DNA from: Solea solea
Lineage: Eukaryota > Chordata > Actinopteri > Pleuronectiformes > Soleidae
Direction: 5' to 3'
NCBI RefSeq assembly: GCF_958295425.1
Contig: NC_081136.1
Coordinates: forward strand, 6,383,594-6,447,593
Length of the DNA stretch: 64,000 bases
Shown here: positions 48,555 to 58,522 of the stretch, piece after piece
How the letters are laid out: every line of letters starts with the position of its first letter
Position numbering within the stretch: position 1 is the first letter of the stretch
The notes under the pieces: generated by a model
Seen by the model: the letters and a program-made list of their open reading frames with translations, nothing else
The model's database searches: none
What the model was told of the DNA's origin: nothing
Made by a program: the position numbers and the translations under genes

Positions 48555-48591
48555 TAACTCTTTTAGAGTTACTTTAACACTAAAAGAGTTA
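48555..48591. repeat. Perfect 12-bp inverted repeat
   Basis: TAACTCTTTTAG, 13 bases, then CTAAAAGAGTTA. Such ACTCTTTTAGAGT palindromes occur in small teleost MITEs. The outer limits are not defined. Confidence 0.8.
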
Positions 48592-49487
48592 TGTACTACT
48601 GTATATCTACCTATAAGTAGCCTATAACTACCTTGAATTCGGTACCAGGACCCTTAATAAACGTGCTCTAAGGTACCACAATTTGGCACCAACTGATTTA
48701 ACTTAACACAGTAGATAATTCAGTCAGGGCCATTAAAACTACCGTGTTTTTCTGTTATGTGCACATGTGGTTGTCGCTGTGTTTGTTCTGGTTGGTACCA
48801 ACCCTTTCTATGCTAGTTCCACCATTTTCAAAGGAAAACTTCAGAGCTTTGTTTCAGTCTGGATGAGCTAACACTGAGATTGGTCAACCATCTGCAAACC
48901 GAAAAAACACTTTGTTAAAAACGTACTTTCTGAACTTCTTGTGCTTCCTTTTCTCACTTTTCAACAGCGTTGTTTTGTCCTTCATAGAGTCGGAAACATT
49001 TTCAGTTGCGGTATCTTGGAAGCAAATCACCTCTGACCCAGCGCTAACTTGTTCATCTGGATGCAGAACGTTTTCATTTTGAAATGACGCTTCAAAACAA
49101 AACAGTAGTTGTGCGGATGCGGCGCCGGATGAGGTACATCTGATTCAGCGTCCACGTTTGAGATGGAGCTTCAAGCCTCGATCATCTCTGTGCTTTTTTG
49201 AAGCAGAACTAACGCACACAGTGTGCCAGAGAAGGGCTTGTTAAATGGATCAAAAGCTTGTCTAATCTACATGCTAAGAATACGATGAGAGGGCCTCCAC
49301 AGTCCTCTTCCTCCTGAGAGGCTCCGATTATCGCACAGGGACATGAACAGCAAACATATATGATCTCTGATCTTTGATGTAACCACATGTGGAGGCAGGA
49401 GTCGCACCCAGGAAGCATTTTAAAGACTAGGGTGTGATAAGTCGTCTGTTTGGACCTCTCGGGAGGGATGTTACCACCAGGATTGAT
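48592..49487. other. Unique non-coding sequence
   Basis: No gene recognised. Confidence 0.4.
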
Positions 49488-49772
49488 GATCATTGGCTCC
49501 CGGTTCTTTTCCGGATTGATTTTAAAATTCTTTTATTTGTTTTTAAATGTCATAAGGGTCTTGTCCCACAGCATCTGTAAGACCTGCTTCAGCCGTACGG
49601 TCCCCCGCGCTCTCTCAGGTCGACAGATCAGTCATTGTTAGTCGTCCCTAAGACTAAGAGGAAGCTTAGAGGTGACATTTTCAGTCGCTGTGGAATGAGT
49701 TTAACTTTGCACATCAGGCAGGCTAACACACTTCCTGTGCTTTAGTCCTCTCTTAAAACATTTTTTTATACC
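49488..49772 (+). mobile_element. Non-LTR retrotransposon 3' coding fragment (L2/Rex1-like)
   Basis: Translated from the first base, it reads DHWLPVLFRIDFKILLFVFK, then stop, then SLRSTDQSLLVVPKTK and later SSLKTFF. This matches the C-terminal end of teleost L2/Rex1-type reverse transcriptases, whose usual order is LHWLPV, FKILLFVFKCL, LRSSD.LLVVP, FK..LKT. One frame is kept across 285 bp with two stops, so it is a 5'-truncated, recently dead copy. Which of these clades it belongs to cannot be decided from this fragment. Confidence 0.75.
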
Positions 49773-50082
49773 GTTATAGGATTTGGGAATGTGTTAAAGC
49801 ACATTTATACTCTGAGAGCTTACGATGATGACGGACGATACGGACCAATACCACCCGGAATTGTGGGGACGGTATCGAGTCAATCAGTCTGGAAAACGGC
49901 AAAGCAAGTTTTCAAAAGTTGCACCGCAGGTACAGACGTATTGAAAATGCTGCTCGCCATCAATCTCCCTTATTGGCACGAGTAATAAATAAATGGGATG
50001 ACTAATGGAAATCGGCTTGCGTTTGTCTATTTCTAGAGAAAGTATTGCATAATGTCTATACCAACGCAAAAGATGAACCACA
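49773..50082. other. Unique spacer
   Basis: No feature recognised. Confidence 0.4.
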
Positions 50083-50530
50083 GACAAAAGTATTTGGTCG
50101 CCTGACTATTACACCAACACGGACTGTAATGACATATTCAAATACTGTACATATACAGTACTTTAATATGGAGTTGGGCAAAGAGTTCCCTTTTTCTTGG
50201 CCAGGCTCACAATCTCTGTTCCAGTTCCATCCCAAAGGTGCTCGACGGGATCGAGGTCAGGATTCTGTACGGGTCAGTCAAGTTCTTCCACGGCAAACTC
50301 AAAGTCAAACCATGTCTTTATAGTCCTTGCTTTGTGTACTGGAACATAATCATGTCGGAATAGAGCGCAGGGGCTTCCTCAAACTGTTGCAAAACAAAGT
50401 TGGAAGCATAGCACTGTCCTAAAATGTCTTAGTAAGATTGTCCTTCATTGGAGATAAGGTGCCTCGAGCCCAAAGCCTGATTTAAACACCTGAATTCAAT
50501 ACTTAACTGGTGTGGCCAAATACTTTTGTC
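50083..50530 (-). mobile_element. Internally deleted Tc1/mariner transposon
   Basis: Terminal GACAAAAGTATTTGG and CCAAATACTTTTGTC form a perfect 15-bp inverted repeat. On the minus strand the interior encodes the C-terminal end of a Tc1/mariner transposase: PVHKARTIKTWFDFEF, a stop after EELD, then NPDLDPVEHLWD. The last motif is the family's NPIE-type block and still keeps the Glu that serves as the third catalytic residue. The N-terminal DNA-binding part and the first two catalytic Asp blocks are absent. Non-functional. Confidence 0.78.
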
Positions 50531-51348
50531 CATGTAGGTGGGATGGATGACTTAAAACAGACAAAAGTGGACTTTAAATGGCCAAGAAATCGTCCATTAT
50601 TCTTTTTTATTCCAGACTTTTTCCCACATGTTCTCAGATGCTATTTTCTAACATATAGAATGTGTGAAGAGGACGATCCCTATGTCTGTGTTACACAATC
50701 TTTAAGGTCGCCTGCTCTCGAAGGCAATAACAGCACTCGGTGGTTTAAAAACGCGGTGTCTGGGATCCTCGGGCAGATGTGCAGTATCACTTGAGATCCT
50801 CCACGGTGGCTCCTTAAACGGAGACAAGTGTAATGATTTCACAGAACCCGTGAAGAGCTTGTTGTTTTGTCTGTTCTGTTTTGTAGCAAAGTTAAAACAC
50901 AGTCCGTGTGGAAAAGCAGGATTCTCGAGACAAACACCAGGTTTGCTTACAACTCCTTTCACCCGGGGGACGTGTCATTTCATCGCGGATTGTCTGGCGA
51001 TCAAAGCCTCCAACCTCTCCCAAAGCCATACTTCAGCTCAGTTTCATCATTAATTTAATATGACATTGTGTAGTCAGTGGTGCTTATGGCCATATTACGA
51101 AGCATTCATCACTCTGTCTGATAGAGCGTGTTGTGACGTTGCCTGCTATCGTTTATCAAGTTCAAATGTGCTGATTCGTTCTTTTTTTATTTGCTTAAAG
51201 GAGATTTTCTGCACACTTAAATCATCTCATGTGTGACTTCTCCTAAACTGAATTCGAAGGTCAAGGTTATAATAATTTTTTCCCCTCCTCTCTGCATCTG
51301 TGAAATTAAAATTAGTGGAGTTGTTGTTTTTTTTCCCCTTTGTTGCAG
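50531..51348. other. Unique non-coding sequence
   Basis: No gene recognised. The interval 51,060-51,340 is CNE-like, ending in a long T/C tract. Confidence 0.4.
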
Positions 51349-51462
51349 CTTGAAAAGGAGGAGGGTGAAAAAGTGTTGGACCTCAGATTGTTTCCCCCCG
51401 CGGACGTGCTTGGCAATAGTGAGAGAAATGAGTTAGAGGTTTATTTATGGACATCAATATGA
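51349..51462 (+). other. Candidate splice acceptor with 37-codon open frame
   Basis: TTTTTTTTCCCCTTTGTTGCAG just before the start is a near-ideal acceptor. The first frame is open for 37 codons to TGA and begins LEKEEGEKVLDLRLFPPADV. A fair donor, AATA|GTGAGA, lies within it. It may be an exon, a terminal exon, or chance in a regulatory element. The protein is not recognised. Confidence 0.2.
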
Positions 51463-52274
51463 GCTCATGTGCCTCCCTCATTATGAAAACCATATGGGCA
51501 AGTTCAAATTCAATATGTCTCCATACTGTTTGCTTTCAGTGCCAGCGGTTTTTCGGATGCAAAATAAATTAATTTAAGGAAACAAGATTAAGTTTTTAAC
51601 ATAATTTTCAAATTTTTAACTTTTTTTTTCTTTCTTTCTTCTTCAGTCTTTTCAGTTATTGTTCACAGGAACAATAACTGTTTTTTGTTTTGTTTTTTTT
51701 CCTGACAGCAACTCGACAAACTAGCATGGAACTTCTCAGGGTCGTAACAGGAAGAACCCTCATGATTTTCCTCTGAGCTTCCCCAACCTGAGGTCCAATG
51801 TTAAACCTCTGCATATTCATGTACCCCCCACCAGAGGTTATACTATATTTCTTTTGAATGGTTTCTCCCCAACACACACTGCAGTTTTTATGTCAAGAAC
51901 TCAAAATTTTTCACCAGGTTTCTCATCCACATTGTCAGCTTCAGACTGAAATGACTCAACTTTTTTTTTTTTTTTTGATAAAATTGTCAGAAAATGTCAT
52001 GAAAGACGTCATATTGTTGTACAGTCACTCCTGGTTTCCAGAGGATGATTTCTACCTTCTAACACTTTTAGATAATCAATTAAATGTTTACTGTTGATCT
52101 GTGTTTAATACAACATGTGTTAGTTACTCAAAAGCAAACATGATATATAGTGACTACTGTATATAGTTCTACTACTGTGAACAGCACTTAGTCATAAAGG
52201 TGATGTAAGCACACTGTGATGCGTTTGAATGCACTCGTAAACCTGACCGAGTCTCATCTCTTCAACCCCGACAG
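51463..52274. other. Unique non-coding sequence
   Basis: CNE-like to about 51,540. T-runs near 51,620 and 51,961. Confidence 0.4.
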
Positions 52275-52351
52275 GTCGAGTACCCGGTCAGAGGGGAAAT
52301 CGCTCTCTCATCCAGTGACCTCCAACTGCTGCTGCAAGTTGAACGCAATCA
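52275..52351 (+). other. Candidate 77-nt coding exon (unassigned)
   Basis: The acceptor TCTCATCTCTTCAACCCCGACAG and a near-consensus donor, ATCA|GTGAGTATT, bound a 77-nt block. Its first frame reads VEYPVRGEIALSSSDLQLLL and is open to the donor with coding-like composition. A second frame is also open, which weakens the case. The peptide is not assigned to any family. With the acceptor at 51,348 it could belong to one plus-strand transcript. Confidence 0.25.
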
Positions 52352-52667
52352 GTGAGTATTCCTCGGCTCCCGCCGCCTGTACCGCCTGTGCTGTCTGTGC
52401 CGCCTGCCACACCTTTAATAACCTGCCCTGTACGCCGCCCTCAAGAGCGGCGGAATTAACCGGGAGACTGTTGAGTGAATTTAGAGTGAGGTGATAATAG
52501 AGGGAGCCGGGAGAAGAAGCTCCAATCATAGCTCTTCTGTCTCAGGGATGCCGTGATTGTTCTCAGCCCGTGCTTCACCGCAGGAGCTCAAGGTTACTTG
52601 CTGTCCCCTTATCCTGAATGCTTAGAAGTATTATTATCGATTTTTAAATTATTTGACTGACTTTTTA
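52352..52667. other. Unique non-coding sequence
   Basis: GC-richer to about 52,530, with GCCGCCTGTACCGCCTGTGC imperfect repeats. No gene. Confidence 0.4.
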
Positions 52668-52878
52668 AAAGCTTTCAATGGTCTTGCCCCTCATTGTGTC
52701 TCTGAACTTTTTTAATTTGGTGTGCACCTGTCTGACAGCTTATGTCAATGAATGGGCCCCTGCTGCTCATTCTGAAATTTCAATATGTGACAAAAGGAGA
52801 TGAAGCCTTTCGAGTCCCAACACTCTGGACCAATCACGTCCCTATCTTCTTTTAAATCAAGTCTTTAAATCTTTATAA
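52668..52878 (+). mobile_element. Second LINE 3' coding fragment
   Basis: KAFNGLAPHCVSELF, several stops, then EMKPFESQHSGPI and SSFKSSL follow the order of the same L2/Rex1-like C-terminal region as at 49.5 kb. More decayed than that copy. Confidence 0.6.
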
Positions 52879-52970
52879 ATTAGATTTGCACACATGTAGA
52901 TTAGATTAGATTTGAGTTTGTTGATGTCACTCGATCATGATGTGCAGTTGCATCATATTCCTCTTTTGTC
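52879..52970. other. Unique spacer
   Basis: No feature recognised. Confidence 0.4.
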
Positions 52971-53290
52971 GGGGTAGGAATCCCAGAGTACCTCATGATA
53001 CATGGTCCACGATACCAATAATATCCCGGTACAAAGATTCTGTGATGATCAATATATTGCAAGACAATCCTATAGCGAAACATCACGATATTTGTTTAAG
53101 TGAAGAAAACAAAACGTTAATGTGAAAAGTTAAATGATGACATTTACCAGGTTACCTGAATGCATCTTAAACACGAGCTCTCACGCGCTGGAGTTTGTTT
53201 GGGTGGTGAATACGAATTTCCGCCCCTTTTACGATTTGTTTCATTGATATTGAAGAAAAATGATATTGCAATTTATATTGTTAATAAATT
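52971..53290 (-). mobile_element. hAT-like MITE, family C, copy 2
   Basis: GGGGTAGGAATCCCAGAG, then TACATGGTCCACGATACCAA and TAATATCCCGGTAC, the reverse complement of the right end of the copy at 8.17-8.56 kb. The far end is diverged around GATATTGCAATTTATATTG. Confidence 0.6.
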
Positions 53291-53690
53291 ATAGCCTATA
53301 TAGCGTGTGTATAGAGTGTTTGTAAATCTTGGTTTGTTGACACCGCCATGTTGGCAGGAAAAGCCTCTGCAACAATCACATTCACTGTGGACTTCACATC
53401 TTTAGAGATCAAGTAATATAGCTCAGAAATGAATAAATATCCAGCAGCCGTGGAAACAATCGTCAACTTTCTGATAACATTTCCTCATCCTACTCCAGAG
53501 AATTCTTATATTCACCTTAATTAGTGTTGGATTGTGTACCTGGTTTTAGAACTGTCTCCTTGGAGCTTTGATGATTTGTTTGCCTGTCCCTGGTTGTTTT
53601 AGCATCCCGGGGTAAACAGCTCTCACAACTCTCTTCACTTTTTTTTTTATGAAAACAGCCGGTGAAGACACAAACTGTCTGACATCTTAC
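53291..53690. other. Unique non-coding sequence
   Basis: No feature recognised. Confidence 0.4.
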
Positions 53691-53796
53691 CTGCTATAAT
53701 ATACAAGTCACCTGTTATACTGTACAGTGTGTCCTTGAACAGCGTGGCTTCCTGCCAAAATGGTGTTGGAACTCTGGCCTGTTTTGGCTTTTGTTT
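53691..53796 (-). other. Candidate 106-nt coding exon, minus strand (unassigned)
   Basis: On the minus strand the acceptor CTGTATATTTCAG and the strong donor ATAGCAG|GTAAGATG bound 106 nt. The frame is open with a balanced peptide, including RVPTPFWQEATLFKDTLYSI and TGDLYIIA. It starts in phase 0 and ends in phase 1. No family is recognised. The opposite strand is not open to the same extent. It may be an exon of a minus-strand gene, a relic, or chance. Confidence 0.25.
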
Positions 53797-54179
53797 CTGA
53801 AATATACAGTCTGCTCTGATTGATGTCACACGACAGGGATTATTGCCGTCCTCTTCCTAGCAGAACGTCATATTCTTCATTTTAAGCTAAATGTGTACAG
53901 TATGTGGCGTCGTAGTTTCTCAATGATTAAGTTAATTATTTTTTATTTATTTTCCCTTCTCTTAAAGGGTGGTGCCCAGAGGAAATGTAATATTCTAATA
54001 TTATTTATCTTTAATAGCCAGTAAGTTATACTGCCTCACTTACTCCAGGTTACTGTCCCCAACAGGGGCATCTTTTTCGAGATGCATGATGGGACGTCAG
54101 CGTGTGTGTGTAAATCTCCCCGTTTCCTGCCTATATTTAAATGTGGAGTGCGCTTTTGTCACACACTGAATGTGGGTTT
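53797..54179. other. Unique non-coding sequence
   Basis: No gene. CCTATATTTAAATG at about 54,129 is a TATA/CArG-like word upstream of the CpG patch. Confidence 0.35.
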
Positions 54180-54330
54180 GCTGTGAAGCGGCGCCGCTCT
54201 GCAGGTGTTTGACTTCAGAGTGGATGAGCAACGTGTGTGCCGCGCTTCGGCACATTTCACTCTTTCACTCAGACGCTGGCGGGCGGGCGGGCGGGAGAGC
54301 GAGAGTGGCGTGCGTTGTGCGTGTATAGGA
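54180..54330. promoter_or_regulatory. CpG-rich patch, possible promoter
   Basis: GAAGCGGCGCCGCTCTGCAG, GCCGCGCTTCGGCAC and GGCGGGCGGGCGGGCGGG give a sharp local CpG rise in a CpG-poor window. A TATA-like word lies about 50 bp upstream on the plus strand. No adjoining exon is convincing. Confidence 0.25.
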
Positions 54331-55214
54331 TTTCAGTTGCCTGGAAACTGATTGATGAGTTGGAGTAAGAAGAGACGAATGGAAGGAACTGACAAAGACG
54401 GTTAAAAAGGGGGCCGGGAGAAGGAAAAAAAGAACTCCCTGAGACAATGGTGGCACACATGACGCGGAAAGACAGTGATAAATGAGACGGAGAGGAGGCA
54501 GAAATGTACAGAGAGTTGGCTGCTGATGGTACAAAGAGTCTGGGCCAGACAGTCACAGTGTGTAATAGACTGTGCTGCCAGACTGTGTGTTTATTTGAAA
54601 AGAGCAGCTGAGTCCCAGCGAAGCGCTCAGAGTTTGGTCTGGACCAGCAAATGTAGGTCAGCGAAAGAGGGACATGCTCGGCTGAAGGAGGGGTTAGCGG
54701 TAACGTTACTGGAAACTGGAGTTGATTTTATGTCCGGGCCTCGTCCTCTGGTACGAGGCTGGAACTCCGCCATGACGTCCGAAAAAGGCCAAGATCGTTA
54801 TTGTTACACATATGGAAGGAGAAGGAGAAAAATATGACTTCATTATTATAAATCAGCTCATTATTGGGGAGAAAACACAGTTGTGAAAGTCATTATTATC
54901 AACAAAAGATGTCTTTCGTGTTGCATTTGACCCAGAATAAGCCTACTGTATAAAAAGTGTCTAGTTTTTGAAACAAAAAATCCACTTTTAATGAAGTATG
55001 ATCTAATTATCTAAGTAATAATTAATTTTCTTGCTGTGTTCAGTTATATTTAAGCCTATTAATAGTATTTAAACGGTGATAATCATAATGTTTAACTGTT
55101 TTTGTTTGACGAAATGATATTAGACACAAAAGGAGATTTTATTAACTATAACATGTGTATGTTCATTGTAGTTTATCATATATGTAATAGACAACATCAT
55201 GTTTTTCAGTGGTG
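54331..55214. other. Unique non-coding sequence
   Basis: No gene recognised. The interval 54,470-54,840 is GC-richer, with a 120-codon unrecognised frame. Confidence 0.4.
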
Positions 55215-55640
55215 ATGAGATGATTCCGACAATGTTTACTTTAAATAGGACAAAGCAAAGAGAACTAAGAAGAAGAAAAATGCAGAGCAAAGAGACAAAG
55301 TCAAACACACACACTGGGAAAACAGAAAAGACAAAGTGTTCCAGCAAAAACACACAAACTTTTAAGGGAAAAGTGAGAATACACTGAGGCAGAAGTGAAA
55401 ACATTAATAAAAAGATGTGGGCAATTAAGGAAAAACAAGAGAGCAACAAATCTGAGCAGAAACACACAAAGGGAAGAAGAGAAGGAACAACGTAAACTAA
55501 AACAGGACCGAGAATTGGACCAGATGCATGGGAACACACAAAAAATAAAACCAGCGCTAACATAAACCACCTGAAGTCCAAATAAAAATGCAGAATCCTG
55601 AGAAAATACAGAAAAACCTTAAACAAGGACAGGCCGCAAA
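55215..55640 (+). other. Strand-asymmetric purine-rich (A/G) stretch
   Basis: Long A- and AG-rich sequence with few T. Its complement yields the longest open frame in the window (186 codons, minus, 55,120-55,680), rich in Phe, Leu, Val and Cys. That frame is what a purine-rich opposite strand produces and shows no family. Confidence 0.6.
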
Positions 55641-55859
55641 GTTTATCTCTGTATTTTTTCATCGTGGACCAAAAATTCATAATACATGGAGCAAATTTTA
55701 CATTTGCTGCGCTGTGTACATTTGAATTATGAACGAATAAATGTTTGTCAGACCGTCATAAAGATTTAGAGTCGATACGTGTTGGCGTTTGTTTGCCTGC
55801 ACGGTCGAAATAAATTCAGTTCGCCTCCGATTTCTCAACATCAGGACTTTGTCTAATTC
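55641..55859. other. Unique spacer
   Basis: No feature recognised. Confidence 0.4.
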
Positions 55860-56060
55860 CGTCTCTTGCTCAAACGTTTGCCTCGTCCTCGGCGGACGCT
55901 ACAGTAAGCGCTGTTATCATTCACGGCGAAGCAAAGAGGCAGCCGGGCGCCGCTGTGATATATCCGTATTGATTGCGCGGCGGAGGAGACGTCGCTCTCT
56001 GTCTAACCCTGAGCCGTCAGCGTATTCTCTGAGGCTCTGTCAGTCCCGTTCGCTTTAAAG
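55860..56060. promoter_or_regulatory. CpG-rich patch with a donor-like site
   Basis: CCTCGTCCTCGGCGGACGCT, GCAGCCGGGCGCCGCTGTGA and ATTGCGCGGCGGAGGAGACG. It contains CTACA|GTAAGC, a fair donor. It could be an alternative first exon or a CpG-rich conserved element. Confidence 0.22.
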
Positions 56061-56238
56061 GGAGGAAACTTCCAGGTCAAAGTCATTTCACGGGAGCAAA
56101 TGCGGGCGATTAAAACACAACGAGTCGGCCCGGTGTGTTTTTGTGCTGGTGTGCTCAGGAAGTGATGAGAGCGATGAGGCAATGACACATATGTGCTTTT
56201 CCATGAGAGATATAACCTGGTACCTGGTGCTTTATTGT

Positions 56239-56415
56239 AGGGCTGAAGAATGAATTGAAATTTGATCAAAATCGCAACGTGGCCTACTGCAATTTTCAAA
56301 TAGCAGGAGGTGGAAATATTTCAGAAGTTAAAAATACTTCAAAAAAAATCCTGAAAACGTGCGTTAATCTCCAACATTTAGCAAGGACTTTTCTAAAATC
56401 TCAATATTTTAGAGG
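56239..56415 (+). mobile_element. Suspected hAT-like MITE (GGGCTG...ATTGAAATTT type)
   Basis: GGGCTGAAGAATGAATTG, AAAATCGCAACGTGGCCTAC and TTAGCAAGGACTTTTC resemble the teleost element with AAATCGCAATNTGGCCTACTGC. Single copy. Confidence 0.45.
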
Positions 56416-56521
56416 AGTCTGTTGAATTTAGCGACAGCGCTGCTGAAAGCCGTCGATCGTGAGCCGAAACACAACCCGTTCAGCTGTATTTTTTAATTCC
56501 GTGACTACGACTGTGTGATCG

Positions 56522-56615
56522 CATTTCCATTAGGAATTATACCAAAATAAGCAGCCTCTACTCTTCCATTTTTTGCCACCCTTCCCTTGGGATACCAGAG
56601 TAACACCAGCATAGG
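56522..56615 (+). mobile_element. MITE family A, copy 5 (partial)
   Basis: CATTTCCATTAGGAATTATA, CCACCCTTCCCTTGGG and TACCAGAGTAA match the left half of family A. Confidence 0.6.
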
Positions 56616-56849
56616 TTTGCCACTTGATCTCACTGTTGGACCACTTTTTTTCTGACCGGAAACTGAAGTTTATAAAGCACTCACTCTCCCACACCACACC
56701 CCATTGAGTGAAAATGAGTGTTTTTATCTCACCTGACACAAGATCTGCTGGTCTACTGCTGCCTCGTCTGTTAAGTTTGTGTCACTTTAGTAAATGCAAA
56801 TGCAGGATCTCAAACTCCAAAGTAACACCACAACACTTTTGAACCTCCT
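56616..56849. other. Unique spacer
   Basis: No feature recognised. Confidence 0.4.
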
Positions 56850-56975
56850 TATGTAGGCAGCAGTGGATCAGCTACTCCCTGGGTGCCCTGATGTAAAATC
56901 AATGCTTTTCTCTATGGAGTTTGGTGAGGGGGAGTGAGCGGTTTACAAAGCAACATAAACTACAGTTTTCCAAAC
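56850..56975 (+). repeat. Dispersed repeat family G, single copy
   Basis: GGCAGCAGTGGAT, GCTTTTCTCTATGGAGTTTG and TTTACAAAGCAACATAAACT. Both halves are found at 28.3-28.8 kb, one inverted and one direct. Confidence 0.55.
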
Positions 56976-57250
56976 ATAATTGTCTGTCTGACGGCAAGAT
57001 TAAGTGGCAAACTTAGACTCAAGGCGGTGTAGCTTTAATTAGACGAGCCTTTTGTTGGGATGGGATGTGAACGGCTGTGTCACAGATTGGAGAATAGATA
57101 GAGCAAGAGAATGTGTGTGTGTGGTTGTTTGGAGAAGGCCGGCTGTGGTCAGACTGGACATGCCAAGTGCAGATATCTATAAAGTTAACTTATGAGTCAT
57201 GTTTGTCCGTCATGGCGCTTATCTGCTGTTTGCTGTGTTCCTGGTTGTGC
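56976..57250. other. Unique non-coding sequence
   Basis: No feature recognised. Confidence 0.4.
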
Positions 57251-57279
57251 TCTTCTTCTTCTTCTTCTTCTTCTTCTTC
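57251..57279 (+). repeat. (TTC)n microsatellite
   Basis: About ten TTC units; gives false poly-Ser and poly-Phe frames. Confidence 0.95.
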
Positions 57280-58049
57280 AACGGAACACAATGTCAATTT
57301 CTTACAAATATGCTCCATATTAGAGGAAAATTGACCCCACATGGCAAATTGAGGTTTATTTCTGGTTGCGAAACATCCATTCCGCTGGCTAGTCGCGATT
57401 TTGGAAGCTTCAAAACCGTGGTGATGTCACAACCGGGTTGCCGGGGTGCATGAGTCCACTTTCACATTTGGTGCTGAATGAAGACAGTTCAATGTATAAA
57501 CAATTACCCTTTTTGATTTGGTAAACTCCCAGAAATCGTCTCCAATGTCGAGGTTCACTGCTCAAAAACAACGTTGCCTAGACCTTGTGTTTGCCTATTA
57601 TCTGTCTTGCTGTGTGACAGCGTTGATATGTAATGTAGGTAATGTGTAGGTAGGAACATGACAACTGCTTTCTTTCTCTCCCTGACAAAGCTCACAAGGT
57701 GCTATTGGAAGCTTCAAAAGACAAGCAAAGGCTGTGAGCCTTGATTTAAGCTTGTTAAGTTGACCTCATTTTTTTTTTCAGCATCTCTTGTTATGTTTTT
57801 TTTTTTTTTTTTGAGGACAGGAAACGCACTGGGAACCGTTTCCCTGAGAAACATTAATCCAAGGAGAAGAAGCCTCTCATCGCTTGACGCCTTTTGAAGT
57901 GGAAAAAAAACATGAAATACAGTTACACATAAAGCTCCACATTAGTGCGTGTCTTGTCTGTCACTGGCAGGCTCCCTCTCTTCTGTCAGAGTGTTGTAAA
58001 CTCGACGTGGTTTCAGGCTGTAATTTCATTTACGACATATCAGTGTTAC
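57280..58049. other. Unique non-coding sequence
   Basis: T-runs near 57,770 and 57,796. No gene. Confidence 0.4.
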
Positions 58050-58285
58050 AGTTACGGCATTGCGTTGCCTAGGCCAACACACCGGCTGATTTATTACTGT
58101 TTATATTCGGAACATTTGGTATTTATTCTGTGCTCAACAGATTGTGACACAGATGTGCATTCATCTCTTGTATATAATTCTTCGCTTCATACCCTGGTTT
58201 TGTTTCCTATTCTTAGCTGGAGTATGTGTAACAAAACTTAATTTCCCCTCGGGGATTAACAAAGTATTTTTGTTTATGATTATGA
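58050..58285 (+). mobile_element. Non-LTR retrotransposon 3' UTR tail
   Basis: T-rich sequence leading to TTAATTTCCCCTCGGGGATT and AACAAAGTATTTTTG, then ATTATGATTATG-like units. The AATTTCCCCTCGGGGATYAA hairpin plus a short 3' repeat is the standard end of several teleost LINEs. Coding sequence upstream is not recognisable. Confidence 0.65.
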
Positions 58286-58364
58286 TTGTGAAAGCACATA
58301 ACTACTGTCTAACTCACTCGTATATCTTAACTGCTTCTCATAGACATATGAGGATGTCAGACGG

Positions 58365-58522
58365 TCTTAGGACCACAACGATTTTTCTGATTTTCTGATT
58401 TTTCAGCTTCTTAAATGTGAATATTTTCTGGTTTCTTTGCTCCATTTTCTGACATTTTATGGACCAAACTAGTAATAAACCACAGATGAATCGATTATAA
58501 AAAAATAATCACTTGTTGCAGC
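58365..58522 (-). repeat. Dispersed repeat family F, minus-strand, internally deleted
   Basis: TTCAGCTTCTTAAATGTGAA, then TATTTTCTGGTTTCTTTGCT, then ACATTTTATGGACCAAACTA and ATCACTTGTTGCAGCCC. Inner and terminal words are present but the spacing is shorter than a full element. Confidence 0.65.

Noticed and set aside
55120..55680. 186-codon minus-strand open frame, membrane-protein-like
   Set aside because: It is the complement of an A/G-rich stretch, which automatically gives a Phe/Leu/Val/Cys-rich frame without stops. No motif, no splice or promoter support.
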